A DNA stretch of 26,252 nucleotides from JACOZM01 sp035289385 (GCA_035289385.1 DATDXI010000041.1:1-26252), one strand, 5' to 3'. Numbered from the stretch's first letter, positions 1 through 7,697 are shown. Notes: generated by a model not told the origin, from the sequence alone. Numbers and translations: made by a program.

Positions 1-10
1 ATATCATCTC

Positions 11-967
11 TTACAGCAGCTTGGCCAACAATGGATAAAACAAGTTCAGCAGCAGCACTAATAAGAAGAATAAGCTGATCTGTCGGTACCTCTTCTCCCC
101 CTGCAACAAGCCTTTCTTCTTATGCAAGAACACTTGCACCATTCTCCCGCCGTCAACTATCGGCAAGGGCAACAAGTTAAACAAGCCTATGCCAAAACTT
201 AATAAGAACAGCCAGCGTAAGAATCCCGCAAGCCAGGCAACAATCATGTATATAACCCCCCATACTCCAGAGGAGAATTTCTCCTTCACAACAAACTCAT
301 TATGAATGTCTTTGATGCCCATAAATGGTTTTTGAGAATCATCTGGAGAAACTGCTAATGTCAAAGAATACTCTTTATTTTCCGTTGTAATCCCCACCAC
401 ATCCCCCGGACTTAAGCAGGAAAATTCTTCATTAAATACCGCGAAATCTGTTGTTTGTTGTCCATTGATTCCTGTAATAAGAGTTCCCGGCTCTATCCTT
501 TGTTGAGAGAAAGGATATGGACCTTCTACATAGCTGTCAAACGTAAATCCGGTCGGCTCAACCATGCTCTGCTGCAGAGGACTAAACACCAGATTCAGCA
601 ACACTAAAGCAACCAGAGCTAAGAGAATATTAGAAAATGATCCTGCCGCTAAGACAGAATGCTGAACGATATCCTGTTCTTTACCCATCTTTTGCTCATT
701 GGGCTCGACAAAAGCGCCGATGATCGGGCCAAGAAAGACGATTCCTGTATTCTTTACTTCAATATTGTGTGCCCTTGCCACAATACCATGAGAAAATTCA
801 TGCACGACAGCGATGACAAAGATAGCTACAAGCCAATACCAGAATGGCAATACTCCCATCCCTGGAACATTCACTCCTGGCAAAACTAGCGATACACCTG
901 AAACAGCTGTCGGATTAACGATCAATTCATACAGATTCTTGAGCAGCACCCAAGAGATGACCAGCAT
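11..967 (-). CDS. Site-2 protease family zinc metalloprotease (M50), catalytic part
   Basis: Intramembrane zinc protease that would cut transmembrane or membrane-proximal substrates. The M50 signature is clear: HEFSH at residues 56-60 inside a hydrophobic segment supplies two zinc ligands and the catalytic Glu. NLLPLPIVDGGRM near residues 264-276 gives the third ligand, Asp272. Between them (about 130-215) lies a soluble PDZ-like region with the sequence GTLITGINGQ. Further hydrophobic stretches lie near 105-128 and 235-265. The ATG directly follows the TGA that ends the upstream 75-codon frame. Both are in the same reading frame, so this is very probably the C-terminal four-fifths of one roughly 394-residue protein. 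Family call is confident; whether it is translated separately is unknown. Confidence 0.9.
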   Translation of the reverse strand: MLVISWVLLKNLYELIVNPTAVSGVSLVLPGVNVPGMGVLPFWYWLVAIFVIAVVHEFSHGIVARAHNIEVKNTGIVFLGPIIGAFVEPNEQKMGKEQDIVQHSVLAAGSFSNILLALVALVLLNLVFSPLQQSMVEPTGFTFDSYVEGPYPFSQQRIEPGTLITGINGQQTTDFAVFNEEFSCLSPGDVVGITTENKEYSLTLAVSPDDSQKPFMGIKDIHNEFVVKEKFSSGVWGVIYMIVAWLAGFLRWLFLLSFGIGLFNLLPLPIVDGGRMVQVFLHKKKGLLQGEKRYRQISLFFLLVLLLNLFYPLLAKLL

Positions 968-1195
968 TCAAATAAAGCCGATGCCTACTCCTGCATATCC
1001 TGCTAGGATGACCCATTCCCTAAATCTGCTGGAAAACCTACTCATCCAGCCTAAACCCCATTTAGTACGATAGAGGAAAATTATTTTTGCCTGAACGTCA
1101 ATCTTTTTCCACTTTACGGCAACAAACAGTACAAGAGCAGCATAAAAGAGAATAATCCCTAAATATTGGGAAAGAAAGCTTGAAACATCTACCAT
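968..1195 (-). CDS. N-terminal part of the split site-2 protease gene
   Basis: A 75-residue frame with one N-terminal membrane segment (about residues 8-26), a basic cytoplasmic stretch (VKWKKIDVQAK, then FLYRTKWGLGWM) and a second hydrophobic run ending GYAGVGIGFI. This matches the usual N-terminal membrane region before the catalytic domain in archaeal S2P proteins, which normally run straight on in one frame. Here an in-frame TGA (968-970) is followed at once by ATG (965-967). Possible explanations are a nonsense mutation, a sequencing error, or a genuinely split gene translated by termination-reinitiation. A mobile-element copy ends its left flank about 45 bp upstream of the start. Confidence 0.75.
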   Translation of the reverse strand: MVDVSSFLSQYLGIILFYAALVLFVAVKWKKIDVQAKIIFLYRTKWGLGWMSRFSSRFREWVILAGYAGVGIGFI

Positions 1196-1239
1196 TCAAG
1201 AAAGACTTCTCTTGAGCTTTTTATTTGTTTCTATTTCTT

Positions 1240-1509
1240 GTACGTATTTAGTTCCACGACAAAAATAGTGGCAGGTCGTTGTGACCTGCTAGCAAGCGTA
1301 GCTTCGCTAGCTTGCACGTCACTCTGGCGAGACTTTATGCAGAAAGTAAAAGTATTTGTGATTATTAAGGCAAATAGTCTCGCAACTAGACTTCTCTGAC
1401 GAAGCTCAGTGATTTGCAAGCAAACGAAGCAAAATGAGTTTGCTTGTTTGCAGGTCACTAGATTTGACATCTTGACCAAGCCACTATTTTAATAGAACTA
1501 AATACGTAC
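1240..1509 (+). mobile_element. MITE-like element, copy 1 (270 bp) with 8-bp target duplication
   Basis: The ends form a perfect 15-bp inverted repeat, GTACGTATTTAGTTC at the left and its reverse complement at the right. Both arms carry a second block, AAATAGTGGC. Direct repeats TATTTCTT lie at 1232-1239 and 1510-1517, as expected for a target duplication. Inside are a left-arm hairpin (1281-1322, GTGAC..GTCAC outer pair), a central stem GCGAGACT (1327-1334) with AGTCTCGC (1376-1383), and a right-arm hairpin (AGTGA 1408-1412 to TCACT 1455-1459) not seen in the other copies. There is no transposase frame, so movement would need an enzyme in trans. It lies between the S2P gene and eL40. Confidence 0.9.
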
Positions 1510-1534
1510 TATTTCTTCAGCCCGTTACTAAGGC

Positions 1535-1696
1535 CTATTTCTTCCGTTTAGGCCGAAGCTTGCTAGAACTGCATTTTCTGCATTTGATCTTTCCCTGAGA
1601 TACTTTTAAGCTTGATGCCCTTACTTTAGACTTGCATAATCTGCATACAAAGACGTTCATTAATTTCCGTGCCATCGCTTCTTCAAATTTTACCAC
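1535..1696 (-). CDS. rpl40e: Ribosomal protein eL40
   Basis: A 53-residue zinc-ribbon protein of the large ribosomal subunit. Two Cys pairs are visible: VCRLC and KCRKC, followed by the basic tail SSSKLRPKRKK, which matches the CRKCG..LRPK ending of archaeal eL40. The GTG at 1694-1696 is chosen as start because it gives the family N-terminus (VKFEEAMARK, compare the usual KFPEAxAR) and follows a GGTGA ribosome-binding site about 8 bases upstream. The internal ATG at 1673-1675 would remove seven residues and lose that match. The gene sits between aIF5A and mobile-element copy 1. Length is normal for the family. Confidence 0.88.
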   Translation of the reverse strand: MVKFEEAMARKLMNVFVCRLCKSKVRASSLKVSQGKIKCRKCSSSKLRPKRKK

Positions 1697-1749
1697 TGGT
1701 ATTCACCTTTCCTTTCGTTGATGATCATCCTTTATGAATAGATAAAAGC

Positions 1750-2148
1750 TTATTTAATCTGCTTCATGACATTTGCGCCCATGATTACCCAATACAGCAC
1801 TTCGACCCCTTCCTTGACATCTTTTCGAAGCTCTTCCGGAATTTCCATGTCAAAGGTTTCGTACGTTTCTGCATCCATGACACTAGCCATGTTCCCAGAT
1901 ACAGAAAGCACCTGAGCATTTTTCTTTTCGATGATAGGGGCTTCTACCTTATCGTGTCCTGGCATGACCGTCTGCCGTTTCTTTCCATCAAGGATACCTA
2001 CTGCCGTAAGGTTAACTTTGGCATGCCCATGCTTTCCCGGCCTGCTCGTAGCCGTATCCGTGATCTTGCAGGGAGATCCTTCCAAGATGATGGTATCCCC
2101 TTTCTTTAAGGTACCCACTGAAACTAACTTTTTTTCGTAGTCTGTCAT
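1750..2148 (-). CDS. eif5a: Translation initiation factor aIF5A (hypusine-containing)
   Basis: The archaeal homologue of eIF5A/EF-P, which binds the ribosomal E site and relieves stalling during peptide bond formation. The N-terminal SH3-like domain carries the hypusination loop SRPGKHGHAK, with the modified lysine at residue 39. The C-terminal OB-fold spans about residues 70-132 (NAQVLSVSGNMASVMDAETYETFDMEIPEE). The ATG at 2146-2148 is preferred over the GTG nine bases upstream, because GGGGTG would then serve as ribosome-binding site with 6-base spacing. TATA-like sequences lie upstream near 2168-2180 and 2197-2207. eL40 follows on the same strand. Length of 132 residues is normal. Confidence 0.95.
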   Translation of the reverse strand: MTDYEKKLVSVGTLKKGDTIILEGSPCKITDTATSRPGKHGHAKVNLTAVGILDGKKRQTVMPGHDKVEAPIIEKKNAQVLSVSGNMASVMDAETYETFDMEIPEELRKDVKEGVEVLYWVIMGANVMKQIK

Positions 2149-2239
2149 GCTCAACACCCCATAATGATGATTATAAATTGGTTAAATTAGGATTGGTTTT
2201 AAAAACTTAACGGAAATTTAGTGCATTGGCCCATTTTCT

Positions 2240-2463
2240 GTACATATTTAGTTCCATAATGAAAATAGTGGCAGGTCGTGGTGACCTGCTAGCAAGCGTA
2301 GCTTCGCTAGCTTGCACGTCACTCCAGCCTGACTTTATGAATAAAGCAATGATAGAGTGTTTATTTTAAACAGATGGTCAGGCAAGTAATATCATCTTAC
2401 GAAGCCATTAATGGATTTTACCTCTTGACCTTGCCACTATTTTTAACCGAACTAAATACGTAC
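2240..2463 (+). mobile_element. MITE-like element, copy 2 (224 bp) with 8-bp target duplication
   Basis: Left end GTACATATTTAGTTC and right end GAACTAAATACGTAC differ by one base from a perfect inverted repeat. Perfect direct repeats CATTTTCT lie at 2232-2239 and 2464-2471. It shares with copy 1 an identical palindromic left-arm hairpin (2281-2322). Its central stem is different: GCCTGAC (2327-2333) pairs with GTCAGGC (2377-2383). The right arm carries the box TCTTACGAAGCCATTAATGG (from 2395), also found in copies 3 and 4. It lies upstream of the aIF5A promoter and about 36 bp beyond the stop of the zincin gene. Confidence 0.92.
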
Positions 2464-2499
2464 CATTTTCTCATCCTTGGCCATCTGTTCACTTCCTGC

Positions 2500-3180
2500 T
2501 TACAGCCGTTCAAAAATACCTTGCAAAAACGACTCTTTTTTCCTTTTTCGGACCATTTTTGTTATTTCCTGCTCGATCTGCTGATGGTTTGGATAGCGAT
2601 GTTCGTCTTCCCGAAAAGCCTTGCTGTGGAACGAGCTTCTGCCGTTATTATGCTTAAATTGATGGTGCTTATGTAGCAGCTCATGGTACATCAGATAATC
2701 CAGGACTTCCTGGCGGGCTTCCTTGAATACTGTTGACATCGTTACGCTATCGTCATGAAAATTATAGGAAGCCAATTTCCGTTTCGAATCGACGCCCCAC
2801 TGTAGGTTCGGCCGCACCAAAGAGGAACTAAAAAACGCCTGATTGACACGATGAAATGACTTCTCCAGATCAGGATCAGACTTTGTCTTTGGCATCAGGA
2901 CAGGAATTTGCCGGATGAAATTATTGTACAGCTCGATGTTAGGAGTAGAACTTCTTTTTTTTACTTTTAAGACTTTGATCAGCAAGTGCTGAATCAACCC
3001 TATTTTGATCTCATCATCAATATCTTTCCATTGCAGGTTAAGATTGACTTGGATCGTCTGTTGGTGCAGCTTGATATTGGCATTGAAGTCAGACAATCTT
3101 CTGTTGTATTCCATCGCTGTCTGATAAGAGAATTCCTTACCAGGAAATAACCGTTGATGCGCTTCTTCAATAAGGTTCAT
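2500..3180 (-). CDS. SprT/M48-like zinc metallopeptidase domain protein
   Basis: Putative zinc protease of 226 residues. The motif HELLH at residues 166-170 gives two zinc ligands and the catalytic Glu. FHSKAF at 184-189 offers His185 as the third ligand, a spacing typical of SprT/WLM-like minimal zincins (HExxH followed by H.xxF). The N-terminal 100 residues are charged and contain no membrane segment, so the protein is probably cytoplasmic. It starts 19 bp after the aRF1 stop on the same strand, suggesting cotranscription with the release factor. SprT-type proteins in other organisms process DNA-protein crosslinks, but nothing here fixes the substrate. The C-terminus is strongly basic (KMVRKRKKE), compatible with nucleic-acid contact. 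Confidence 0.75.
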   Translation of the reverse strand: MNLIEEAHQRLFPGKEFSYQTAMEYNRRLSDFNANIKLHQQTIQVNLNLQWKDIDDEIKIGLIQHLLIKVLKVKKRSSTPNIELYNNFIRQIPVLMPKTKSDPDLEKSFHRVNQAFFSSSLVRPNLQWGVDSKRKLASYNFHDDSVTMSTVFKEARQEVLDYLMYHELLHKHHQFKHNNGRSSFHSKAFREDEHRYPNHQQIEQEITKMVRKRKKESFLQGIFERL

Positions 3181-3199
3181 AGTAATTCAAAACAGAGAG

Positions 3200-4300
3200 T
3201 CATCCGATCTCATACCTCAAGATGGCAGCAACCCCTCCTAAGTCCTTCAGCTGCTGTCCTTCCCGAATTTCGGTTGAAATGATCCTTACTTCCGCTCCGC
3301 CGCTCTTCGCTTTTTCTTCATAGTCAAAGATCTTATCTTCAGGGACAGAATCAGAAATGAGCAAGATGTCAACAGCATTCATCTCTAAAGCATGAAGGGT
3401 TTCTTTCTCTCCATAGGCTATCTTTCCCATGTTGTCATGCATTTGCTTGAAGAACTGTGTCATGATCTTCTTTTCTATGGCAATCTCTTCCTCCGCAAGC
3501 AAGTCTTGAGAAGCATCCAATAATTCCTGCAGGCCAAACTCTCCTGTATACGACAAATCCTTTGTGCCGATCACTTTTCTTTTGATGTCTCCCGTAAGGT
3601 AGTCATAATTCATGAAATCATTGACGGTAACTCCCGGGCCGCCGATGATGATGCCTTGCAGGTCATTGCCTAACGGCAAAAAGAGGTCTTTCATGAAATT
3701 GGCAATTTTCTTGTAATGGTCTTTGGCTGCTTCTTCTCGGATACGAGAATACCGAGCTGCCGATTGTCCCCCAGCACGTGTCTTTCCCGGAACTTCCGAG
3801 TGAGTTTTCTGCATCGGTACGATGGACTTTCCTCTCAGTAAAGCGATGGTGGCATCTCTCCTGTCGAGGACAACCAGCCCATAGACTCTCTTGTCCATCA
3901 TCATATCTTCCAGGATGTCCGTAACAAAATTCTTGTCGCAGCGGTAAATCCTTGTATTCAACGGCACCGGCGGCTCAATGCTCCAGACACGCATGTCTTG
4001 TTTCCCTTCCATGCTAGCTACGTTGCCGGAGAATACTACTAAGCCATGAGGAGGAGTATTTTTGAATGTCCGTAGGTGCTGGATCATCTTTTCTAATGAT
4101 GCCTGGACATTCTTTCTGGTAACGGCTGATTTGATATTGGAAGCAGTCCCTTGCTCTTCGCTGAGGTGTTGGATGATCTTGCTTAGCTCGTAACCAGCAG
4201 GAATATAGACTGAAACAAACTCCGTATGGGCAGCCTTATAGCTATGTAATTCCCTGATCATCTTCTTCAGATGGAGCTTTTCCTGAGCTGATATGGCCAT
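3200..4300 (-). CDS. prf1: Peptide chain release factor aRF1
   Basis: The archaeal class-1 release factor, which reads all three stop codons and triggers peptidyl-tRNA hydrolysis. Domain 1 carries the stop-codon decoding motif NIKS at residues 55-58. Domain 2 carries the GGQ hydrolysis loop at 177-179 (KTRAGGQSAARYSR). The C-terminal domain ends in LKDLGGVAAILRYEIG, the usual family ending. At 366 residues it is about 45-50 shorter than typical aRF1. The shortfall lies in the C-terminal domain, where the minidomain often carrying CxxC pairs seems absent. TATA-like TTTATAAA at about 4322-4334 lies some 25 bp upstream, so the transcript is probably leaderless. Confidence 0.95.
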   Translation of the reverse strand: MAISAQEKLHLKKMIRELHSYKAAHTEFVSVYIPAGYELSKIIQHLSEEQGTASNIKSAVTRKNVQASLEKMIQHLRTFKNTPPHGLVVFSGNVASMEGKQDMRVWSIEPPVPLNTRIYRCDKNFVTDILEDMMMDKRVYGLVVLDRRDATIALLRGKSIVPMQKTHSEVPGKTRAGGQSAARYSRIREEAAKDHYKKIANFMKDLFLPLGNDLQGIIIGGPGVTVNDFMNYDYLTGDIKRKVIGTKDLSYTGEFGLQELLDASQDLLAEEEIAIEKKIMTQFFKQMHDNMGKIAYGEKETLHALEMNAVDILLISDSVPEDKIFDYEEKAKSGGAEVRIISTEIREGQQLKDLGGVAAILRYEIG

Positions 4301-4321
4301 GAGAACAAAAGAAGGGTATTG

Positions 4322-4383
4322 CTTTATAAATATTCTTCAAAAATTGAATTAGAGAAAGTACAGGAAAATCATTTTAAATAAAG
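4322..4383. promoter_or_regulatory. Divergent promoter region between aRF1 and an unknown gene
   Basis: Two oppositely oriented archaeal TATA-like boxes: CTTTATAAATA near 4322-4334 serves the minus-strand aRF1 gene, and TTTTAAATAAAG near 4372-4383 serves the plus-strand gene starting at 4401. Each lies 20-25 bp from its start codon, as in leaderless archaeal promoters. Confidence 0.6.
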
Positions 4384-4400
4384 AGCTTCTTTTTGATAAA

Positions 4401-5039
4401 ATGGCATTGGTAAGGAGCATTTCTGAAGAAAGAGTGATAAGTGTAGCTGATTATGTAGCAGCGCGGCAACGGATAGGGTATTCTCAAGCTAGAGCCTGTG
4501 CTGATGGTCTTTGCTGCTTTTTAGAGGATAGTGCTGCCGTCACTAAACCAAGAACATCAGACAAAGTGTTGGTTGTTGCCCATCTTGCTGCAAATGTGGA
4601 TCTAGAGGGGATCATTAAACCTGATGGATCGCTTGGTGTTGATCATCCTAACTATCGGGACCAGGTGACTATAACTATCACTAAACTCCGGCCAGCTTGC
4701 AGCGAACTGCGTTTCTCCTATCAAATCGTTGATGGAAGATTGATATGGCAATCAGGATGTAACATCCATGAGGAAAAAAGGGATGAGGTCTGCGAACGAT
4801 ATCCTCGAGGAGAAAAGATAGGCTGTCTTTATGTTCTCAACGACCAGTTTAGCCTAGGAAAATGCAATGCTCGGTTTGATGGCCCGACAGAAGTCTATTT
4901 TATGGGCTTCAAGGAACCAGCTTCCGATGATCTGCGCCCTTTCTCCTTTGGCACGTTAGAATTGAACGACATCTCTTATCTGATGATCCCTATCCCTCCA
5001 GGCTGCGCTATTGTTCCTCAAGAATTGTTCTCTTTATGA
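4401..5039 (+). CDS. Hypothetical Cys-rich protein
   Basis: A 212-residue protein of unrecognised family. No signal peptide or membrane segment is apparent. The middle is beta-rich by eye (KVLVVAHLAANVDL, QVTITITKLRP, ELRFSYQIVDGRLIWQ). Cysteines are frequent: ACADGLCC near residues 33-39, then single ones in PACSE, SGCN, EVCER, IGCLY and GKCN. This would allow metal binding or disulfides but fits no motif I know. A TATA-like box 20-25 bp upstream and the length support it being a real gene. Its last 32 bases overlap the 3' end of the convergent kinase gene. Confidence 0.7.
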   Translation: MALVRSISEERVISVADYVAARQRIGYSQARACADGLCCFLEDSAAVTKPRTSDKVLVVAHLAANVDLEGIIKPDGSLGVDHPNYRDQVTITITKLRPACSELRFSYQIVDGRLIWQSGCNIHEEKRDEVCERYPRGEKIGCLYVLNDQFSLGKCNARFDGPTEVYFMGFKEPASDDLRPFSFGTLELNDISYLMIPIPPGCAIVPQELFSL

Positions 5040-5493
5040 TCGCCGCAAGCTGCTGGATGACTATCCTTTCACTCTCCACTTCCACTACCTTCTGTCCCTG
5101 CTCCTTTGCTTCATTCAAACATATCTGAAAAATTTCTGCATCAAGATTCTCCCTGACTTTTTTCTTACTATACCCTCTCTTTTCCAGGCGCTTCTGCAGT
5201 TTCTTTAAATCAGAACAGGTGATGACAACACATACATCAACCATCTCTTTGGGTAGAAGATGGGCAACATGGGAATCAACGATAATGTTTTCCGTTTTCG
5301 CTTTCTCTTCAACAAGCTTCTTTAATTTGGGAATATCAATGATATAACATTTCCCAGAACGGTCATAGCCTGAAGAGATCTGCTGATAATGGTGATGAAG
5401 GTCTAAGCGCTTCCATTTCAGCTTCTTCGCCAGCTTTACCGCTAACGTGCTTTTCCCTACTCCGGGAGTTCCGGTGATGACGATGACTTTCAT
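5008..5493 (-). CDS. AK6/Fap7-type adenylate kinase family protein
   Basis: A P-loop nucleotide kinase of 161 residues. The Walker A loop is GTPGVGKST at residues 8-16. VDSHVAHLLP near 72-81 corresponds to the VDGHLSHLLP-like stretch of the AK6 (human CINAP, yeast Fap7) family. A lid-like region, KRLEKRGYSKKKVRENLDAE, follows, and the C-terminus is short. Fap7 proteins act as (d)AMP-preferring kinase/ATPase and help mature the 18S/16S rRNA 3' end with uS11; this role is inferred by homology. The gene lies just downstream of pyrG on the same strand, with about 60 bp between them. Its 3' end overlaps the convergent unknown gene. Confidence 0.88.
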   Translation of the reverse strand: MKVIVITGTPGVGKSTLAVKLAKKLKWKRLDLHHHYQQISSGYDRSGKCYIIDIPKLKKLVEEKAKTENIIVDSHVAHLLPKEMVDVCVVITCSDLKKLQKRLEKRGYSKKKVRENLDAEIFQICLNEAKEQGQKVVEVESERIVIQQLAAIIKRTILEEQ

Positions 5494-5556
5494 TCAGCTA
5501 TTAAAGAGAATAGAACATATAAATGTTGTTCTTGTTCGACTGGTCCATTACAATCC

Positions 5557-7251
5557 TCAAGAAATCTTTCGTTTCTTCGCTGCAGCTTCTATCAACCCTA
5601 AAAAGAACGGATGTGGCCGTAACGGCTTGCTCTTGTACTCCGGATGGCCTTGCGTGCCGATAAAATAACAATGCTGTTCTTTTGGTAGTTCACAAATCTC
5701 TACAAAGAAATCATCCGGCGACGTTCCAGAAAAGATAAAGCCTTTCTTCTCTAGGACTTTTCGATACTCATTGTTAAATTCAAACCTATGCCTGTGCCGT
5801 TCACTTACTAGCCCTTTCTTGCCGCCTTTCCAGTAACCATGAGCATCATATAATTCCCACGCTAATGTTCCTTTCTTCACAACGCAATCATATGCCCCTA
5901 AACGCATCGACGTGCCTTCACCTTTGATCACCTGATATTTCTCGTTGAAGGGAATACTATGGATAATCTTATTCTTTGTCTCCGGACTATTCTCTTCCGT
6001 GTCAGCATCTTTTAATCCACATACTGTTCTGGCAAATTCCACACAAGCCAGCTGCATGCCATAACATAATCCTAGGTAAGGCACATTATTCTCACGCGCA
6101 TACTGAATAGCTTGGATCTTTCCTTCTGCCCCTCTCTTTCCCCAGCCGATGGGAACAATAATACCGTCCGCTTTCTTTAACAATTTTTCTGCTCCTTGCT
6201 CTTCAATAGCTACCGTGCTGACAAAGTCAATCTTCACCTCAACTTCAGAATTCCATGCTGCATGTCGAATGGCTTCGATCAGCGAATTATACACATCAAC
6301 CAGCTCAAAATCTCCCTTATTTTTGCTGAGATATTTCCCGGCAACAGCGATAGTTATAGACTTCTCTTTTTTTGTAGTAACAAGCGTCACCAGCTTCTTC
6401 CAGTCCGTAAGATCAATCTCTTTCGGCACAAGACCAAAATGGCGGATGATCTTGCTGTCAAATTCCTGCTCTGCAAACAACAACGGCACTTTATAGATCG
6501 TATCCACATCACGAGCAGTGATAATATTTTGTCCAGGGATGCTTGTCTGTAATCCTAATAAATATCTTCTTCGTTCATCAAGATCGACTTCTCCTCTCAG
6601 AACTAAGAACTCCGGATGGATGCCCATATGCATCAAGGTTGACACAGACATCTGGGTTGGCTTTGTTTTTGGCTCGCCGAGATGTTTTGGCAATGGCATG
6701 TAGGAAACATGAACATTGATGACTTTTCCCGGCATCGTCGTCTTCATGATGCGGCATGCTTCATAATAGAGCATGTTTTGATATTCTCCTGCCGTTCCGC
6801 CTAACTCCACAATAACGATCTCTTTGCCTTTTCCCGCTTCCTTGATGCGTCGGATGATTTCATTAGAAACGTGAGGGATAGCTTCGACATCTTCCCCTTC
6901 ATAACCCATCGACCGTTCTTTCTTGATGACATGATAATAGATCTGCCCCATCGTGGTAAAATTTCGCTGGCCCATCTCTTCTCCCAGAAATCTCTCATAC
7001 GTTCCCAGATCCATATCTGCTTCTAAGCCATCATCACATAAGAAAGGGTCGCCATGCTCTATAGGGTTGATCGTTCCCGAATCAACGTTCAGATAATTTT
7101 CACACTTGATGATGCCAACATTAAATCCGTGCTTCTTTAACAGCAAAGCCAGAGAGGCAGAACAGATGCCTTTTCCTATGCCGGAAATGACTCCTCCAGA
7201 AACAAAGATATACTTAGCCGGTTCAGAATGCTTATTATCGCTTGTGTGCAT
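5557..7251 (-). CDS. pyrG: CTP synthase (glutamine-hydrolysing)
   Basis: Makes CTP from UTP, ATP and glutamine, the last step of pyrimidine nucleotide synthesis. The N-terminal synthetase domain (about 1-285) shows YIFVSGGVISGIGKG, a P-loop-like ATP site, and DDGLEADMDLGTYERF. The C-terminal class-I glutaminase domain (about 298-560) has the nucleophile Cys396 in LGLCYGMQ and the His536/Glu538 pair in GHPEYKSKPLRPHP. The segment KCENYLNVDSGT (49-60) differs from the usual KLDPYxNVDPGT. At 564 residues the length is near normal. TTTATAAA near 7273-7281 is about 25 bp upstream, suggesting a leaderless start at the ATG. Confidence 0.96.
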   Translation of the reverse strand: MHTSDNKHSEPAKYIFVSGGVISGIGKGICSASLALLLKKHGFNVGIIKCENYLNVDSGTINPIEHGDPFLCDDGLEADMDLGTYERFLGEEMGQRNFTTMGQIYYHVIKKERSMGYEGEDVEAIPHVSNEIIRRIKEAGKGKEIVIVELGGTAGEYQNMLYYEACRIMKTTMPGKVINVHVSYMPLPKHLGEPKTKPTQMSVSTLMHMGIHPEFLVLRGEVDLDERRRYLLGLQTSIPGQNIITARDVDTIYKVPLLFAEQEFDSKIIRHFGLVPKEIDLTDWKKLVTLVTTKKEKSITIAVAGKYLSKNKGDFELVDVYNSLIEAIRHAAWNSEVEVKIDFVSTVAIEEQGAEKLLKKADGIIVPIGWGKRGAEGKIQAIQYARENNVPYLGLCYGMQLACVEFARTVCGLKDADTEENSPETKNKIIHSIPFNEKYQVIKGEGTSMRLGAYDCVVKKGTLAWELYDAHGYWKGGKKGLVSERHRHRFEFNNEYRKVLEKKGFIFSGTSPDDFFVEICELPKEQHCYFIGTQGHPEYKSKPLRPHPFFLGLIEAAAKKRKIS

Positions 7252-7409
7252 AGTTCACGAGAATGGCGGTTATTTATAAAGTTTTTGCGGGTGGAGTTTC
7301 TAAACAAGTTTAGGATGCCATTTACTCCAATGTGAAACATGAAAAATGGAACTCTTTTCCTTCAGCAAGGAGGGTAATTCCACTATCTATACAGAAAATA
7401 AAAAACGTA

Positions 7410-7697
7410 TTACCCGCACAGAAGATTACACTCTTGCGCAGTTAATCCCTTACCCCTTACACAGTCTTGCAAACATTTCCTTTTTTCATCACCAGCGGCA
7501 GAAGCAGCTTTATCACCAGTTACCATCTTATACCCTCTCCTACTCGCTTCCCCGGCAAGATTTCCTTCATAGCTAGAATAGATAAGAGCAAAGATAAAGA
7601 TCAGAATGATGACTGCTCCTACGATAATCAGATGTTTTTTGAAATCAACCTTGGTTGGCGATACTTTTTCTGCTTTTTTTTGATTTTTTTTAGCCAT
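7410..7697 (-). CDS. Small single-pass membrane protein with a Cys-rich tail
   Basis: No family recognised. With the ATG at 7695-7697 the product is about 95 residues. It has a lysine-rich cytoplasmic N-terminus, one membrane segment near residues 25-42 (HLIIVGAVIILIFIFALIY) and an outward-facing tail with four cysteines in the last 20 residues (KCLQDC...ECNLLC), spaced as CxxxC-type pairs that could form disulfides. This ATG is chosen because GAGGTG lies 6 bases upstream; a GTG and another ATG overlap that site. The stretch 7252-7409 between pyrG and this gene holds only promoter-like sequence and nothing else I can name. Confidence 0.7.
   Translation of the reverse strand: MAKKNQKKAEKVSPTKVDFKKHLIIVGAVIILIFIFALIYSSYEGNLAGEASRRGYKMVTGDKAASAAGDEKRKCLQDCVRGKGLTAQECNLLCG

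Noticed and set aside
965..970. TGA recoded as a sense codon in this organism
   Set aside because: Several genes here end naturally in TGA (unknown gene at 4401, SMR subunit A, desaturase, rfcS, receiver gene), so general recoding is unlikely.
1231..1479. An 82-codon minus-strand frame
   Set aside because: It falls within mobile-element copy 1 and consists of hairpin sequence; other copies do not keep the frame.
2374..2676. A plus-strand frame with hydrophobic look
   Set aside because: It runs from mobile-element copy 2 into the antisense of the zincin gene; no start signal.
6149..6552. Two overlapping plus-strand frames inside pyrG
   Set aside because: Antisense shadows of a well-conserved CTP synthase.
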